The translations under genes were made by a program, and so were the position numbers. 64,000 bases of DNA from Hymenobacter swuensis DY53 (lineage in GTDB: Bacteria > Bacteroidota > Bacteroidia > Cytophagales > Hymenobacteraceae). The stretch is from positions 930,001-994,000 of the forward strand of contig NZ_CP007145.1 in assembly GCF_000576555.1 (NCBI RefSeq), given 5' to 3'. Position 1 is the first letter of the stretch; every line of letters starts with the position of its first letter. Positions 35,177 to 44,011 of this stretch are shown piece by piece. The notes under the pieces were generated by a model that worked only from the letters and a program-made list of their open reading frames with translations, did no database searches and was not told where the DNA came from.

Positions 35177-36073
35177 ATGAGCATTGCCAACGATATCCGA
35201 ACCGCCTTTAGCCGCCGCGATAATGCCCTGAATCAGCTGCTGCTGATCAATGTGCTGGTGTTCGTGTTTCTGGTGCTGTTTCGCACGGTTATGTTTGTGC
35301 TAACCAAAAACCGGGACGCCCACCTGCTGCTCATGGATTGGTTGGCGGTGCCTTCGGTGCCGACGCTCCTGCTTACCCGCCCCTGGACGCTGCTCACGTA
35401 CAGCTTCGTTCACATCAATTTCTTCCACATCCTGTTCAATCTGATTAACTTGTATTGGTTTGGCGGGCTGGTGCGGGAGTACTTGGGTGACCGGCGTCTG
35501 GTGAGCCTGTACGTGCTGGGGGCGCTGTCGGGGGCGCTGATTTACCTACTGGCGTTCAACTTTATTCCCGCCTTCCGGGTAGGGCCGGCCATCCTGTACG
35601 GGGCTTCCGGCAGCGTTACGGCTGTTATCCTGGCCGCTGCCACGCTCCTGCCCGACTACACGTTCTCCATCATTCTGCTGGGGCCGGTACGCATCAAATA
35701 CATTGCGGCGGTGGTAGTGCTGGTAAGCATTGCGGGAGTGAATGGCGGTAATGCCGGGGGCGACATAGCGCACCTGGGCGGGGCCCTACTCGGCTTCCTG
35801 TTTGTGAAGCAGCTCCAGGCTGGCCGCGACTTGGGCCGCCCCATTCAGGCCGTGGGCGATTGGGTTGTCCGCCTCGTGACGGGGCGGCCTAACCTGCGCG
35901 TAACCCACCGTAGTGCCGCCGCTACAGCCGCCGCACCGGCTGTCAAGAAAGGTCCGGCCACCCAACCCGGCCAAGATGAAATCGACCTGATTCTGGACAA
36001 GATTTCGCACTCCGGCTACGAAAGTCTGTCGAAGGACGAGAAGCAGAAACTGTTCCGGGCCAGTCAGAAGTAA
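35177..36073 (+). CDS. Rhomboid intramembrane serine protease with C-terminal tail
   Basis: 298 residues from the ATG at 35177. GASGSVTAVI (Ser144) and DIAHLGGALLGF (His199) supply the dyad; FVHINFFHILFNLINLYWFG is the L1/helix 2 block. The cytosolic tail (about 228-298) ends in EIDLILDKISHSGYESLSKDEKQKLF, a short helix pair typical of Bacteroidota rhomboids. The gene stops just before a bidirectional terminator. Confidence 0.9.
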   Translation: MSIANDIRTAFSRRDNALNQLLLINVLVFVFLVLFRTVMFVLTKNRDAHLLLMDWLAVPSVPTLLLTRPWTLLTYSFVHINFFHILFNLINLYWFGGLVREYLGDRRLVSLYVLGALSGALIYLLAFNFIPAFRVGPAILYGASGSVTAVILAAATLLPDYTFSIILLGPVRIKYIAAVVVLVSIAGVNGGNAGGDIAHLGGALLGFLFVKQLQAGRDLGRPIQAVGDWVVRLVTGRPNLRVTHRSAAATAAAPAVKKGPATQPGQDEIDLILDKISHSGYESLSKDEKQKLFRASQK

Positions 36074-36095
36074 GCTTCAGACCCAACTCTCGGGG

Positions 36096-36140
36096 CAAGT
36101 AAAAAGCCCGCTGAAAACTATGCAGCGGGCTTTTTACTTG
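36096..36140. terminator. Bidirectional terminator, 18-bp perfect stem
   Basis: CAAGTAAAAAGCCCGCTG (36096-36113) pairs exactly with 36123-36140. It also covers the last two codons and stop of the convergent alkD-like gene. Confidence 0.9.
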
Positions 36141-36835
36141 CTTAAGTGCCAGTGTCGCCGGACAGGCGGCAGCCGCTCAATGGCGTAGCGCAGGGTGGTA
36201 CGGGGTAGCTGGCCCCGGTGGTCTGTCAGGAATTCTTCCAAGGCTGCTTCGTTGCGCTTGCCTACTTCCCGCAGCATCCAGCCGGTAGCTTTATGAATAA
36301 GGTCGTGGCGGTGGGACAGGAGCAGCTCCGCCATGGCAAACGTGTCCTGAAACTGGCCTTTCCGAATGAAAGCCAGCGTAGATACAATGCTCATCCTTTG
36401 GCTCCACAGGTGGTTTTCAGCCGCCAGCTCGTAGAGCGGTGCCCGGTCTTTATCCAACAGATAAGTCCCCAGAATTCCTGGGCAGGTGATGTCTACCAAA
36501 TCCCAGTTGTTCACAAAGTGCCGGTTGGCCAGGTACTGCGCATAAATGGCTTTCCGCTGGCGAGCTCCAGCTTTAGCGAACTGCAATGTCCAGATAACCA
36601 GCGCCACCGATCGGCATTCGTGCCAGGGGCTATGCAGTAGCTGTAGTATCTCCGGTTGCGGTAACTGCTGAAACTCCCGGGCCAGGAGGCGTTGCTGTGG
36701 CATGGTCAGACCCAGAAACTGGTCTCCTTCGCCGTACTCACCGGGGCCTGTTTTGAAGAAGCGCGCCACCGCTACTGCCCGCTCCGGATTGGCCAGGGCA
36801 TGCATGCGGGCGAGTACATCATGGGCGGTGAGCAT
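36134..36835 (-). CDS. DNA alkylation repair protein (AlkD-like HEAT-repeat glycosylase)
   Basis: 233 residues, all-helical. HFVNNWDLVDITCPGILGTYL holds the Trp and Asp that line the AlkD catalytic cleft, WSQRMSIVSTLAFIRKGQF and KATGWMLREVGKRNEAALEEF are the other family blocks. These enzymes excise N3- and N7-alkylpurines without base flipping. It is 12 bases downstream of the macro-domain gene on the same strand, so the two are likely cotranscribed. Confidence 0.92.
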   Translation of the reverse strand: MLTAHDVLARMHALANPERAVAVARFFKTGPGEYGEGDQFLGLTMPQQRLLAREFQQLPQPEILQLLHSPWHECRSVALVIWTLQFAKAGARQRKAIYAQYLANRHFVNNWDLVDITCPGILGTYLLDKDRAPLYELAAENHLWSQRMSIVSTLAFIRKGQFQDTFAMAELLLSHRHDLIHKATGWMLREVGKRNEAALEEFLTDHRGQLPRTTLRYAIERLPPVRRHWHLSK

Positions 36836-36847
36836 GCTGCGGGTAGT

Positions 36848-37480
36848 TTATGGAATGTCGTACCTAATGTCGGAGTGGTTATGGGTGTAGAAGTAGGCGT
36901 AATTACCGCACATTTCCTCCCAACCAGCCACGGTGGCATGTTTCCGGTGCTGCACGTCCTCCCAGGCAAGGCGCATCTGGCGGGCGCATACCAAGGGTCT
37001 TACCTGTCCCACGCCCGTGCCTAGGCCCGGTATGGCTACCGTGTGCACCACCTCCTTTACCAAACGACCATCGGGCAGGCGGCCGTGCTCCAGCAAGAGC
37101 AGTAATGCTCGCATACTATGGTACACATTGGGGCCCCGCGTGATGGTCATGGGTGTGCGCATGGTAGGGGCCGCAATCAGGTAGGGAAACTGCGCGTGGC
37201 CGGTGGGCAGAATTTCGGCTTGTCCCACCAGCAGCTCCCCGTAGTACTTCTCCCGGATGATGTGCTGCAGGTCTTTTTCTAGGTGCCAGCCCAGGGTTTT
37301 GGAAATGGCGAAGTCGATGCCGCCGTTCATGTAGCCGAAGCTGTTGGCCGGACTCACCAGCGCATCGGCGGGCACCTCGAAAATGGAGCCGTGCCGGACG
37401 GTTACCTGCGGTACACCGGCGAAAACGTGATGCCAGGCGTCGGTGATTTCTGAGTTGGTATCCGTGAAGTAGAAGTGCAT
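36848..37480 (-). CDS. Macro-domain protein
   Basis: 210 residues from the ATG at 37480. VTVRHGSIFEVPADALVSPA, NSFGYMNGGIDFAIS, GHAQFPYLIAAPTMRTP and VAIPGLGTGVGQV are the ADP-ribose binding loops of macro domains; N-S-F-G-x-M-N-G-G-I-D matches the phage-tail-associated/TARG-like branch. Such proteins bind or remove ADP-ribose from proteins or nucleic acid. Coupled to the AlkD-like gene, which suggests a DNA-damage role. That is inference. Confidence 0.85.
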   Translation of the reverse strand: MHFYFTDTNSEITDAWHHVFAGVPQVTVRHGSIFEVPADALVSPANSFGYMNGGIDFAISKTLGWHLEKDLQHIIREKYYGELLVGQAEILPTGHAQFPYLIAAPTMRTPMTITRGPNVYHSMRALLLLLEHGRLPDGRLVKEVVHTVAIPGLGTGVGQVRPLVCARQMRLAWEDVQHRKHATVAGWEEMCGNYAYFYTHNHSDIRYDIP

Positions 37481-37528
37481 AGAAGGGTTTACGGCCGTAA
37501 AGTACGCATTCCGGCATCCCTTGGTCAC

Positions 37529-37563
37529 AAAAAAACAGGCCGCCCTGCTTGCGCAGAACGGCC
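37529..37563 (-). terminator. Intrinsic terminator after mdh
   Basis: Read on the minus strand, GGCCGTTCTGC and GCAGGGCGGCC form an 11-bp stem with two G-T pairs and a GCAA loop, followed by a run of seven Ts. Confidence 0.75.
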
Positions 37564-37588
37564 GGTTTCTATCGGAGGCTGGAGAAGC

Positions 37589-38530
37589 TTAGGCCGAAGC
37601 CTTGCTCATGTTGTCCAGCGCGTCCATTACTTCTTTTACGTGGCCGCGCGAGGTTTCCAGCAGGGCCTTCTCCTCGTCGTTGAGCTGCAGCTCGATTACT
37701 TTTTCGATGCCGTTTTTGCCCAGGATAACCGGAGCGCCCAGGTACACGCCATCAATGCCGTACTCACCTTCCAGCTTGATGCATACAGGGAATACGCGGC
37801 GCTGGTCGCGCACAATGGCTTCTACCATCTGGGCGGCAGCCGCGCCGGGCGCGTACCAGGCCGAGGTGCCCATGAGCTTCACCAGCTCGCCGCCGCCCTG
37901 CGCCGTGCGCTGCACGATGGCGTCGAGAGTGGCCTTATCAATCAGTTCGGTTACGGGAATGCCGCCCACGGTGGTGTAGCGAGGCAGGGGCACCATCGTG
38001 TCGCCGTGGCCACCCATGAGGACTGCCTGAATGTCTTTGGGGCTCACGTTGAGCGCTTCGGCCAGGAAGGCACGGTAGCGGGCCGTGTCCAGGATACCGG
38101 CCATGCCGAATACCTTTTCGCGGGGCAGGCCGGAGGTTAGGTGAGCCTGGTAGGTCATCACGTCGAGCGGGTTGCTCACGATGATGATGATGGCGTTAGG
38201 CGAGTATTTCACCACCTGCTCGGTTACCGATTTCACGATGCCGGCGTTGGTCGAAATCAGGTCGTCGCGGGTCATGCCGGGCTTGCGGGGCAGGCCGGAA
38301 GTAATCACCACCACGTCGGAATCAGCGGTGCGGGCATAGTCGCTGGTTACGCCCACGGTGCGCGAGTCGTAGCCAATGATGGGAGCCTTCTGCCAGATAT
38401 CAAGCGCCTTGCCTTCGGCAAAACCTTCTTTAATGTCAACCAACACAATTTCGTTGGCAATTTCGCGGGTGGCCAGTACATCGGCGCAGGTCGCGCCTAC
38501 GTTGCCGGCTCCAACTACGGTAACTTTCAT
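37589..38530 (-). CDS. mdh: Malate dehydrogenase
   Basis: 313 residues, lactate/malate dehydrogenase fold. MKVTVVGAGNVGATCADVLA is the NAD loop, with an acidic residue after strand 2 (VLVDIKEG) for NAD rather than NADP. SGLPRKPGMTRDDLI contains the substrate-binding Arg, IVSNPLDVMTY the Asn, and VLMGGHGDTMVPL the catalytic His. It interconverts malate and oxaloacetate in the TCA cycle. Confidence 0.95.
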   Translation of the reverse strand: MKVTVVGAGNVGATCADVLATREIANEIVLVDIKEGFAEGKALDIWQKAPIIGYDSRTVGVTSDYARTADSDVVVITSGLPRKPGMTRDDLISTNAGIVKSVTEQVVKYSPNAIIIIVSNPLDVMTYQAHLTSGLPREKVFGMAGILDTARYRAFLAEALNVSPKDIQAVLMGGHGDTMVPLPRYTTVGGIPVTELIDKATLDAIVQRTAQGGGELVKLMGTSAWYAPGAAAAQMVEAIVRDQRRVFPVCIKLEGEYGIDGVYLGAPVILGKNGIEKVIELQLNDEEKALLETSRGHVKEVMDALDNMSKASA

Positions 38531-38638
38531 CAGTGGATGGAATTGGGTGTGAACTATGGGATGCGCGTAAAGCTAAGGCATAGAAGCGAGAGGTAGGACA
38601 TAGAAACGGAGACTTTTCCCATTGGCATTCTCCGCTGC

Positions 38639-39967
38639 CTACATCCGCTTCACCACCAGCACCCGCTCCGTATTCTCCGTTACCTTGAATCGGTCATCGG
38701 GCCGGAAACCGACAACCCAGGCAATCTTACCATCGGCTGATACCAGCACCTGCACGTTGTCTTTGAGGTTGAGGGGCACTTTCTGGTCGATGAGGAAATC
38801 GGAGAGCTTCTTTTTGCCTTTCATGCCGATGGGCATAAACCAGTCGCCTTCCTGCCAGGGGCGCACAGTGAGCGGGAATTTGAGCACGTCGGCATCCAGG
38901 GCCGCCACGGCCTTACCCTTCGGCACCTCGTAGCCCTCCGTTACTTCCAGCAGCTCGGTGCGCAGGTGCAGCCCGTCGATTTTGAGGGCTTCCTGCCCGG
39001 CCTGCAGCTGGTGGGTGCCGAACTTCTGGAGCTTGCGTGGGGTGATAACCAGCTGGTCGCGGTCCTTCACCAGCTGGTGCGTCGGCGACTCGAAGCGGCG
39101 GCCAGGCTCGGCCCCGAAGCTCTGCACAATGTCCTTGGTGACGAGGTAGCTGAAGCCGAAGGGCCGCAGCAGCTCGTGCAGGACCAAAGCCGTGGCGGCC
39201 GTTTTCTGGAGCAGGCGAATGTCGAGGTAAGTGGCTTCGGGCTCCTGGTGCTGGGCCTGGGCGGCGGTTTCCTCCACGTAGCGGCGCACAATTTCCTCGG
39301 CCGCGCCCACCCGCTCGGCCGTTACGCTCATGGTGTGGTCAAGCGAGGGGTTGATGTCGCGCAGCACGGGCAGTACCTCCAGGCGCAGGCGGTTGCGCTG
39401 GTACACCGGCGAGTCGTTACTGGCATCCTCGCGCCAGATGAGGCGGTTTTCCACCACGTAATCATACAGATCGGGCTTGCTCACGGCCAGCAAAGGGCGC
39501 ACTAGGTGGCCGGTTTTGGGTCGGATGCCGTGCAGACCGGCCAGGCCGGTGCCGTGGGTAAGGTTGAGGAGCATCGTTTCGGCCGTGTCGCGCTGGTGGT
39601 GGGCGGTGGCAATGGCAGCGTAGCCCTGGCTGGCCCTGGTCCGCTCAAACCACTCATATCGCAGGGCGCGGGCCGCCATCTGCGTCGATATGCCTTCCTG
39701 TTCGGCAAACTTCTTGGTCTGGAAAAACTCCACGAAGTACGGGGCCTCATATTTATCGGCCAGCTTGCGCACGAATTGCTCGTCGGCGTCGGCTTCCTCG
39801 GCCCGCAGCCCGAAGTGGCAGTGCGCCACCGCGAATTTCACACCCAGCCGGTGCAGCACGTCGGCCAGCACCACCGAGTCGAGGCCACCGCTGACGGCTA
39901 CCAGCAGTTGGTCGGTGGGGGAGAAGAGGGCGTGTTCCTGAATGAAGGCTTGAATCCGGTCGAGCAT
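38639..39967 (-). CDS. tilS: tRNA(Ile)-lysidine synthase
   Basis: 442 residues. VAVSGGLDSVVLADVLHRL is the PP-loop ATP site (S-G-G-x-D-S), followed by AHCHFGLRAEEADADEQFV and ATAHHQRDTAETMLLNLTHG. The C-terminal TilS domain includes RPWQEGDWFMPIGMKGKKKLSDFLID. It converts C34 to lysidine so that tRNA(Ile2) reads AUA. Its start lies 11 bases from one arm of an inverted period-7 repeat. Confidence 0.95.
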   Translation of the reverse strand: MLDRIQAFIQEHALFSPTDQLLVAVSGGLDSVVLADVLHRLGVKFAVAHCHFGLRAEEADADEQFVRKLADKYEAPYFVEFFQTKKFAEQEGISTQMAARALRYEWFERTRASQGYAAIATAHHQRDTAETMLLNLTHGTGLAGLHGIRPKTGHLVRPLLAVSKPDLYDYVVENRLIWREDASNDSPVYQRNRLRLEVLPVLRDINPSLDHTMSVTAERVGAAEEIVRRYVEETAAQAQHQEPEATYLDIRLLQKTAATALVLHELLRPFGFSYLVTKDIVQSFGAEPGRRFESPTHQLVKDRDQLVITPRKLQKFGTHQLQAGQEALKIDGLHLRTELLEVTEGYEVPKGKAVAALDADVLKFPLTVRPWQEGDWFMPIGMKGKKKLSDFLIDQKVPLNLKDNVQVLVSADGKIAWVVGFRPDDRFKVTENTERVLVVKRM

Positions 39968-39978
39968 GAGGTAGAGAG

Positions 39979-40160
39979 GCTGTTGGCTATTAGCTGATGG
40001 CTGCTAGCTTACTTATGGAAGCGGAACGTGGGGAGGAACGTTCTGTCTAATAATTCACAAAGAAAGCCGTTATGCGGCTGATAAAAGCCGGATTGAGGTG
40101 CAAATGACCGTAATTCCTTACCCCGAAAGCTAACAGCTAACAGCCAACAGCCAGTAGCTT
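39979..40160. repeat. Inverted arms of period-7 units between tilS and ostA-like gene
   Basis: The left arm (39979-40010) reads GCTGTTG, GCTATTA, GCTGATG, GCTGCTA, GCTT. The right arm (40127-40160) reads AAGC, TAACAGC, TAACAGC, CAACAGC, CAGTAGC, TT, the inverse of the same unit. The 116 bases between them hold no gene. Confidence 0.75.
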
Positions 40161-40184
40161 CCATGCTTAGCAACCGCCCTTCTG

Positions 40185-40192
40185 TACCTTTG
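40185..40192 (+). promoter_or_regulatory. TAnnTTTG promoter box directly before the ostA-like gene
   Basis: TACCTTTG ends 7 bases before the ATG at 40200, so the transcript would be leaderless or nearly so. Confidence 0.5.
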
Positions 40193-40199
40193 CGCCGAA

Positions 40200-41885
40200 A
40201 TGTCGTTCCCGAAGCCTCTTTTTCTTCTTTGGCTGCTGCTCCTGCCGGCCCTGGCGTGGGCCCAGCAGCGCCCGGCCGCGCGGCCCGGAAGCCAACCCGC
40301 CCCCGTTCAGGGCCAGCGGATTGAGCTGCTGACTGCCTCCGAATTGCAGGGCGGTGATTTCAACGGGGTGGAAATCCGCAAGCTGATTGGCAACGTGAGC
40401 TTCCGGCAGGGCACCACGCTGCTCTACTGCGACTCGGCCTATCAGTACACCGAGCGGAATGCGCTGGAGGCCTTCAGCAACGTGCGCATCATTCAGAACG
40501 ACACCATCACCATTACCGGCGACCGGGGCACTTACGACGGCGACACCCGCAAGGCCCGCATGACCGGCAACGTGACCATGCGCGACCCGCGCATGACCCT
40601 TACCACCCAGCTGCTCGACTACGACCTGAACAACAACTTGGCTTACTACAGCACCGGCGGCCACCTCCAGGACCCCGAAAACACCCTCGACAGCCAGTTT
40701 GGCTATTACAACACGGTGAGCAAGGTGTTCAGCTTCAAGCGCAACGTGAAGCTGGTGACCAAGGAAAATACCATCGACACCGACACGCTGCAGTATAACA
40801 CCGTCAGCAAGATTGCCTACTTCTTCGGGCCGACGCGCATCAAGGGCAAGCAGGGCAACCTCTACGCCGAAAACGGCACCTATAACACCGCCACCAAGAT
40901 TTCCAACTTCGCCCGCAACGCCAAAATCGAAACGCCCAACTACCTGCTGGGCGGCGACAAGCTGTATTACGACGAAGCCCGGCAGTATGGCGTGGCCACC
41001 GGCCGGGTGTCGATGACCAGCAAAAAGGACAACCTCGTGATTCGGGGCGACGTGGGGCGGTACTGGCGGGCCCAAGGCCGGGCCAAGGTGTACGGCAGCC
41101 AGCCCGTAATGCGCAACATCTCGGACAAGGACACGCTGTATCTGTCGGCCGATACGCTGGTGAGCGTGGAGGGCCGTCCGCCCCAGAACAAGGCTGGCGT
41201 GATTTACGCTTACCGCAAGGTGCGCATCTTTCGCTCGGACCTGCAGGGCCGCTGCGACTCGCTCACCTACGACCGGCAGGACTCCATCATCTACCTCAGC
41301 CACGACCCGGTGCTCTGGAACAAGGGCAACCAGCTCACCGCCGACTCGATGCAGATCCAGCAGCGGCGCGGTAAAATCGACCAGATGCGGCTGTTCGGGC
41401 ACGCGTTCAGCATTGGGGAGGACACGCTGGGCAACTTCAACCAAGTGAAGGGCCGCAACATGGTGGCTTACTTCGGGGAGAAGGCCATAAAAAAAATTGA
41501 TGTGCTTGGCAACGCCGAGAGCCTCTACTATGCTCTTGAGGGCGACACGGCCGTGTCGGGCGTGAACAAAAGCGTCTCGGCCACCATGGCCCTGCGGTTC
41601 CAGGACAGCAAGCTCCAAACCATCAGTTTTCTCACCAACCCCGAAGCCCAATTCATCCCGCCGAACGAGTTGAAACCGGAAGATGCTAGACTAAAGGATT
41701 TCAGCTGGCGTCCCACGGAACGGCCCACCCGCCGCCAGACGTTAGGAAAACACTTTGCGCCACTGCCCAAACCCAAAAAGAAGGCGGCCCCCGCGAAAAA
41801 AACGACAACCAAAAAAGCTACTCCGGCCCGCAAAAAGCCGGTGGCTCCTAAATTGAAATCAACTTCTAAATCAGTGAAGAAATAA
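40200..41885 (+). CDS. OstA/LptA-like periplasmic protein
   Basis: 561 residues with a signal peptide (LFLLWLLLLPALAWAQQ). The body is a repeated beta-jellyroll: KLIGNVSFRQGTTLLYCDSA, ALEAFSNVRIIQNDTITITG, VTMRDPRMTLTTQLLDYDLN, each an OstA/LptA repeat (G-N-V-x-x-x-x-x-x-x-x-x-x-D-x-A). LptA-type proteins carry LPS across the periplasm. The C-terminal 70 residues are a Lys/Pro/Ala-rich tail (KKKAAPAKKTTTKKATPARK) of unknown use. A TACCTTTG box sits 7 bases before the ATG. Confidence 0.82.
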   Translation: MSFPKPLFLLWLLLLPALAWAQQRPAARPGSQPAPVQGQRIELLTASELQGGDFNGVEIRKLIGNVSFRQGTTLLYCDSAYQYTERNALEAFSNVRIIQNDTITITGDRGTYDGDTRKARMTGNVTMRDPRMTLTTQLLDYDLNNNLAYYSTGGHLQDPENTLDSQFGYYNTVSKVFSFKRNVKLVTKENTIDTDTLQYNTVSKIAYFFGPTRIKGKQGNLYAENGTYNTATKISNFARNAKIETPNYLLGGDKLYYDEARQYGVATGRVSMTSKKDNLVIRGDVGRYWRAQGRAKVYGSQPVMRNISDKDTLYLSADTLVSVEGRPPQNKAGVIYAYRKVRIFRSDLQGRCDSLTYDRQDSIIYLSHDPVLWNKGNQLTADSMQIQQRRGKIDQMRLFGHAFSIGEDTLGNFNQVKGRNMVAYFGEKAIKKIDVLGNAESLYYALEGDTAVSGVNKSVSATMALRFQDSKLQTISFLTNPEAQFIPPNELKPEDARLKDFSWRPTERPTRRQTLGKHFAPLPKPKKKAAPAKKTTTKKATPARKKPVAPKLKSTSKSVKK

Positions 41886-42024
41886 CGCGCGGAGGCAGCT
41901 ATCTACTGTGTTTTGAGCTTCCCGGGAAATATCGAAACAACGTCCTGCTGAGCCAGCAATAGTGTTTCTGCCCCGGCAACTGGCCACAGATAGCCAACAA
42001 CTGATTTGCCTCGCCGATTCTTCT

Positions 42025-42032
42025 TACCTTTG
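42025..42032 (+). promoter_or_regulatory. TAnnTTTG promoter box for bamD
   Basis: TACCTTTG, 8 bases before the bamD ATG; TTTG at 42005-42008 could serve as the -33 element. Confidence 0.5.
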
Positions 42033-42040
42033 CGCCCCTT

Positions 42041-42868
42041 ATGCTGTCTTTCCGTCCTGCCTTCTTTGTTCTGTTATTGAGCACCTTGCTGCTCGGCTCC
42101 TGCACCGGCTATCAGAAGCTGCTCAAGAGCACCGACGTGAACAAGAAGTACGAAGCTGCCATTCAGTACTACGATAAAGGCGACTTCTTTAAGGCTGGTA
42201 CCCTGCTCGAAGAGCTGATTCCGCTGCTCAAGGGCCGCCCGGAAGCGGAAAAGGCCCAGTTTTATTTCGCCAACACCAACTTCCGGCAGCGCAATTATAC
42301 CCTGAGCGCCTACTACTTCAAGACGTTCTACGAAACCTACCCCAACTCTACGTACGCTGAGGAAGCCGCTTTCATGCAGGCCAAATCCCTGTTCCGCGAC
42401 TCGCCGGAGTTTCAGCTTGACCAGACCAACACGTACTCGGCCATTGAGGTAATTCAGGATTTTCTGAACCGGTTTCCCGAGAGCCGCTTCCGCGCCGAAA
42501 CCGAAGGTATGTCGCAGGAGTTGCAGAAGAAACTGGAAAACAAGGCGTTCAACGGCGCCCGCCTGTACTACGATTTGCGCTACTACCAATCAGCTGTAAC
42601 GGCTTTCACCGGTTTTCAGCAGCAATACCCCTCGTCGGCGTACGGTGAGCAGGCGGCTTTTCTGAAGCTGAATGCCCAGTTTGATCTGGCCACCGAAAGC
42701 GTGGAGGAAAAGCAGCGGGAACGGTATCTGGAAACTATTGCGTTCTACCAGAACTTCATCGATGCTTTCCCGCAAAGCAAAAGCCTCAAGGAAGCGGAGC
42801 GGATGTACGATACGGCCCGCAATGCTGTAGCAAAGCTCAAACCCGCTGACCCCACGGCAGCTAAATAA
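42041..42868 (+). CDS. bamD: Outer-membrane assembly lipoprotein BamD
   Basis: 275 residues. LLLGSCTGYQKLLKS is a lipobox with Cys21. The body has five TPR-like helix pairs, for example DVNKKYEAAIQYYDKGDFFKAGTLLEELIPL, and FYETYPNSTYAEEAAFMQAKSLF. BamD with BamA folds and inserts outer-membrane beta-barrels. In Bacteroidota it commonly precedes the Rpb6-like omega gene, as here. Confidence 0.92.
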   Translation: MLSFRPAFFVLLLSTLLLGSCTGYQKLLKSTDVNKKYEAAIQYYDKGDFFKAGTLLEELIPLLKGRPEAEKAQFYFANTNFRQRNYTLSAYYFKTFYETYPNSTYAEEAAFMQAKSLFRDSPEFQLDQTNTYSAIEVIQDFLNRFPESRFRAETEGMSQELQKKLENKAFNGARLYYDLRYYQSAVTAFTGFQQQYPSSAYGEQAAFLKLNAQFDLATESVEEKQRERYLETIAFYQNFIDAFPQSKSLKEAERMYDTARNAVAKLKPADPTAAK

Positions 42869-42990
42869 CCTGTCGATTGTATAAGTTGCTGTTGTACCGG
42901 CTAAGTGAAGAAATCATTTACGACCAGTACCATCATCTAACACTGCAAGTTGGCACAGTTCCTCATCAGTAATCAGCACATCAAACTCAT

Positions 42991-43320
42991 ATGAAGACTC
43001 CTAACAACGTTTCGGCCTCTATTGTAACCCGTAACATGTCGGATTTCACCCACGAAACCGGCAACGTGTACGAGAGCCTGGCCATCATCTCGAAGCGCGC
43101 TAACCAGATTTCGGTGAAGCTGAAGGAAGAGCTGAACGGCAAGCTGGCAGAATTTGCTACCACCGTGGATAACCTGGAAGAGGTGTTCGAGAACCGTGAG
43201 CAGATTGAAATTTCCAAGCACTACGAGCGGCTGCCCAAGCCCACCAACCTCGCTATTGAAGAGTTCCTGGAGGGCAAGGTGCATTTCCGTACGCCGGCCG
43301 AAGAAGAAGTAAAAGGCTAA
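42991..43320 (+). CDS. rpoZ: RNA polymerase omega subunit, Rpb6-like
   Basis: 109 residues. NVYESLAIISKRANQISVKLKEEL is the omega/Rpb6 core that binds the beta' C-terminus, in the form found in Bacteroidota; the tail (KHYERLPKPTNLAIEEFLEGKVHF) is the lineage-specific part. It helps assemble RNA polymerase. It lies between bamD and coaC as in related genomes. Confidence 0.85.
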   Translation: MKTPNNVSASIVTRNMSDFTHETGNVYESLAIISKRANQISVKLKEELNGKLAEFATTVDNLEEVFENREQIEISKHYERLPKPTNLAIEEFLEGKVHFRTPAEEEVKG

Positions 43321-43339
43321 CCTGCTGTTTTGCCTGACC

Positions 43340-43398
43340 GCAAAAACGCCATGCCCAACCCACCACGCTTTTTGCAGGGTTGCGCATGGCGCTTTTGC
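43340..43398 (+). terminator. Terminator-like hairpin after rpoZ
   Basis: GCAAAAACGCCATGC (43340-43354) pairs with GCATGGCG-CTTTTGC (43384-43398) with one bulge, enclosing a 29-base loop. Confidence 0.5.
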
Positions 43399-43450
43399 GT
43401 TCAACTGATCCTGTTTTCACGCATCGTCCTTCACTATTGTATTTTTCCCT

Positions 43451-44011
43451 ATGCTACAGGGGCGGAAAATTCTACTGGGAGTATGCGGCAGTATTGCTGC
43501 CTATAAATCGGCTTTGCTGGTACGGCAACTGGTAAAGGCCGGTGCCGACGTGCAGGTGATTCTAACGCCCGCTGCCGTTGCTTTCGTCACGCCCCTAACG
43601 CTGTCCACGTTATCGAAGCAGCCGGTATTGCAGGGCTTCCTGAAAGATGAACAGGCCGGCGAGTGGCACAACCATGTACACCTGGGCCTCTGGGCCGACG
43701 CGCTGGTGGTAGCTCCGGCCTCGGCCAATACGCTGGCTCATTTGGCTAACGGATTCTGCGACACGTTGCTCGATGCCGTGTACCTCTCGGCCCGCTGCCC
43801 TGTGTTCGTGGCCCCTGCCATGGACTTGGATATGTATCAGCATCCGGCCACGCAGGCTAATCTGCGCCGCCTGCGCGAGTATGGCAATACGGTGTGGGAG
43901 TCGCCGGCCGGCGAGCTGGCCAGCGGCCTGAGCGGCCCCGGCCGCATGCTGGAACCGGAGGATATTGTGCGGGAGTTGGAGCAGTTTTTTGAGTTAAAAA
44001 GGAAGAATTAA
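43451..44011 (+). CDS. coaC: Phosphopantothenoylcysteine decarboxylase (CoaC half)
   Basis: 186 residues. KILLGVCGSIAAYKSALLVRQL, WADALVVAPASANTLAHLANG, FVAPAMDLDMYQHPATQ and SGLSGPGRMLEPEDIV are the FMN-binding decarboxylase blocks, including the N in P-A-S-A-N-T and P-A-M-D, a variant of P-A-M-N, at the active site. It decarboxylates 4'-phosphopantothenoylcysteine in CoA synthesis. In most bacteria this is the first half of CoaBC. Here it stops at 44011 inside an AT-rich inverted element whose bases supply the last five residues (LKRKN). Confidence 0.92.
   Translation: MLQGRKILLGVCGSIAAYKSALLVRQLVKAGADVQVILTPAAVAFVTPLTLSTLSKQPVLQGFLKDEQAGEWHNHVHLGLWADALVVAPASANTLAHLANGFCDTLLDAVYLSARCPVFVAPAMDLDMYQHPATQANLRRLREYGNTVWESPAGELASGLSGPGRMLEPEDIVRELEQFFELKRKN

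Noticed and set aside
36848..37480. Macro-domain gene as part of a prophage tail module.
   Set aside because: No other phage genes lie nearby; the neighbours are alkD and mdh.
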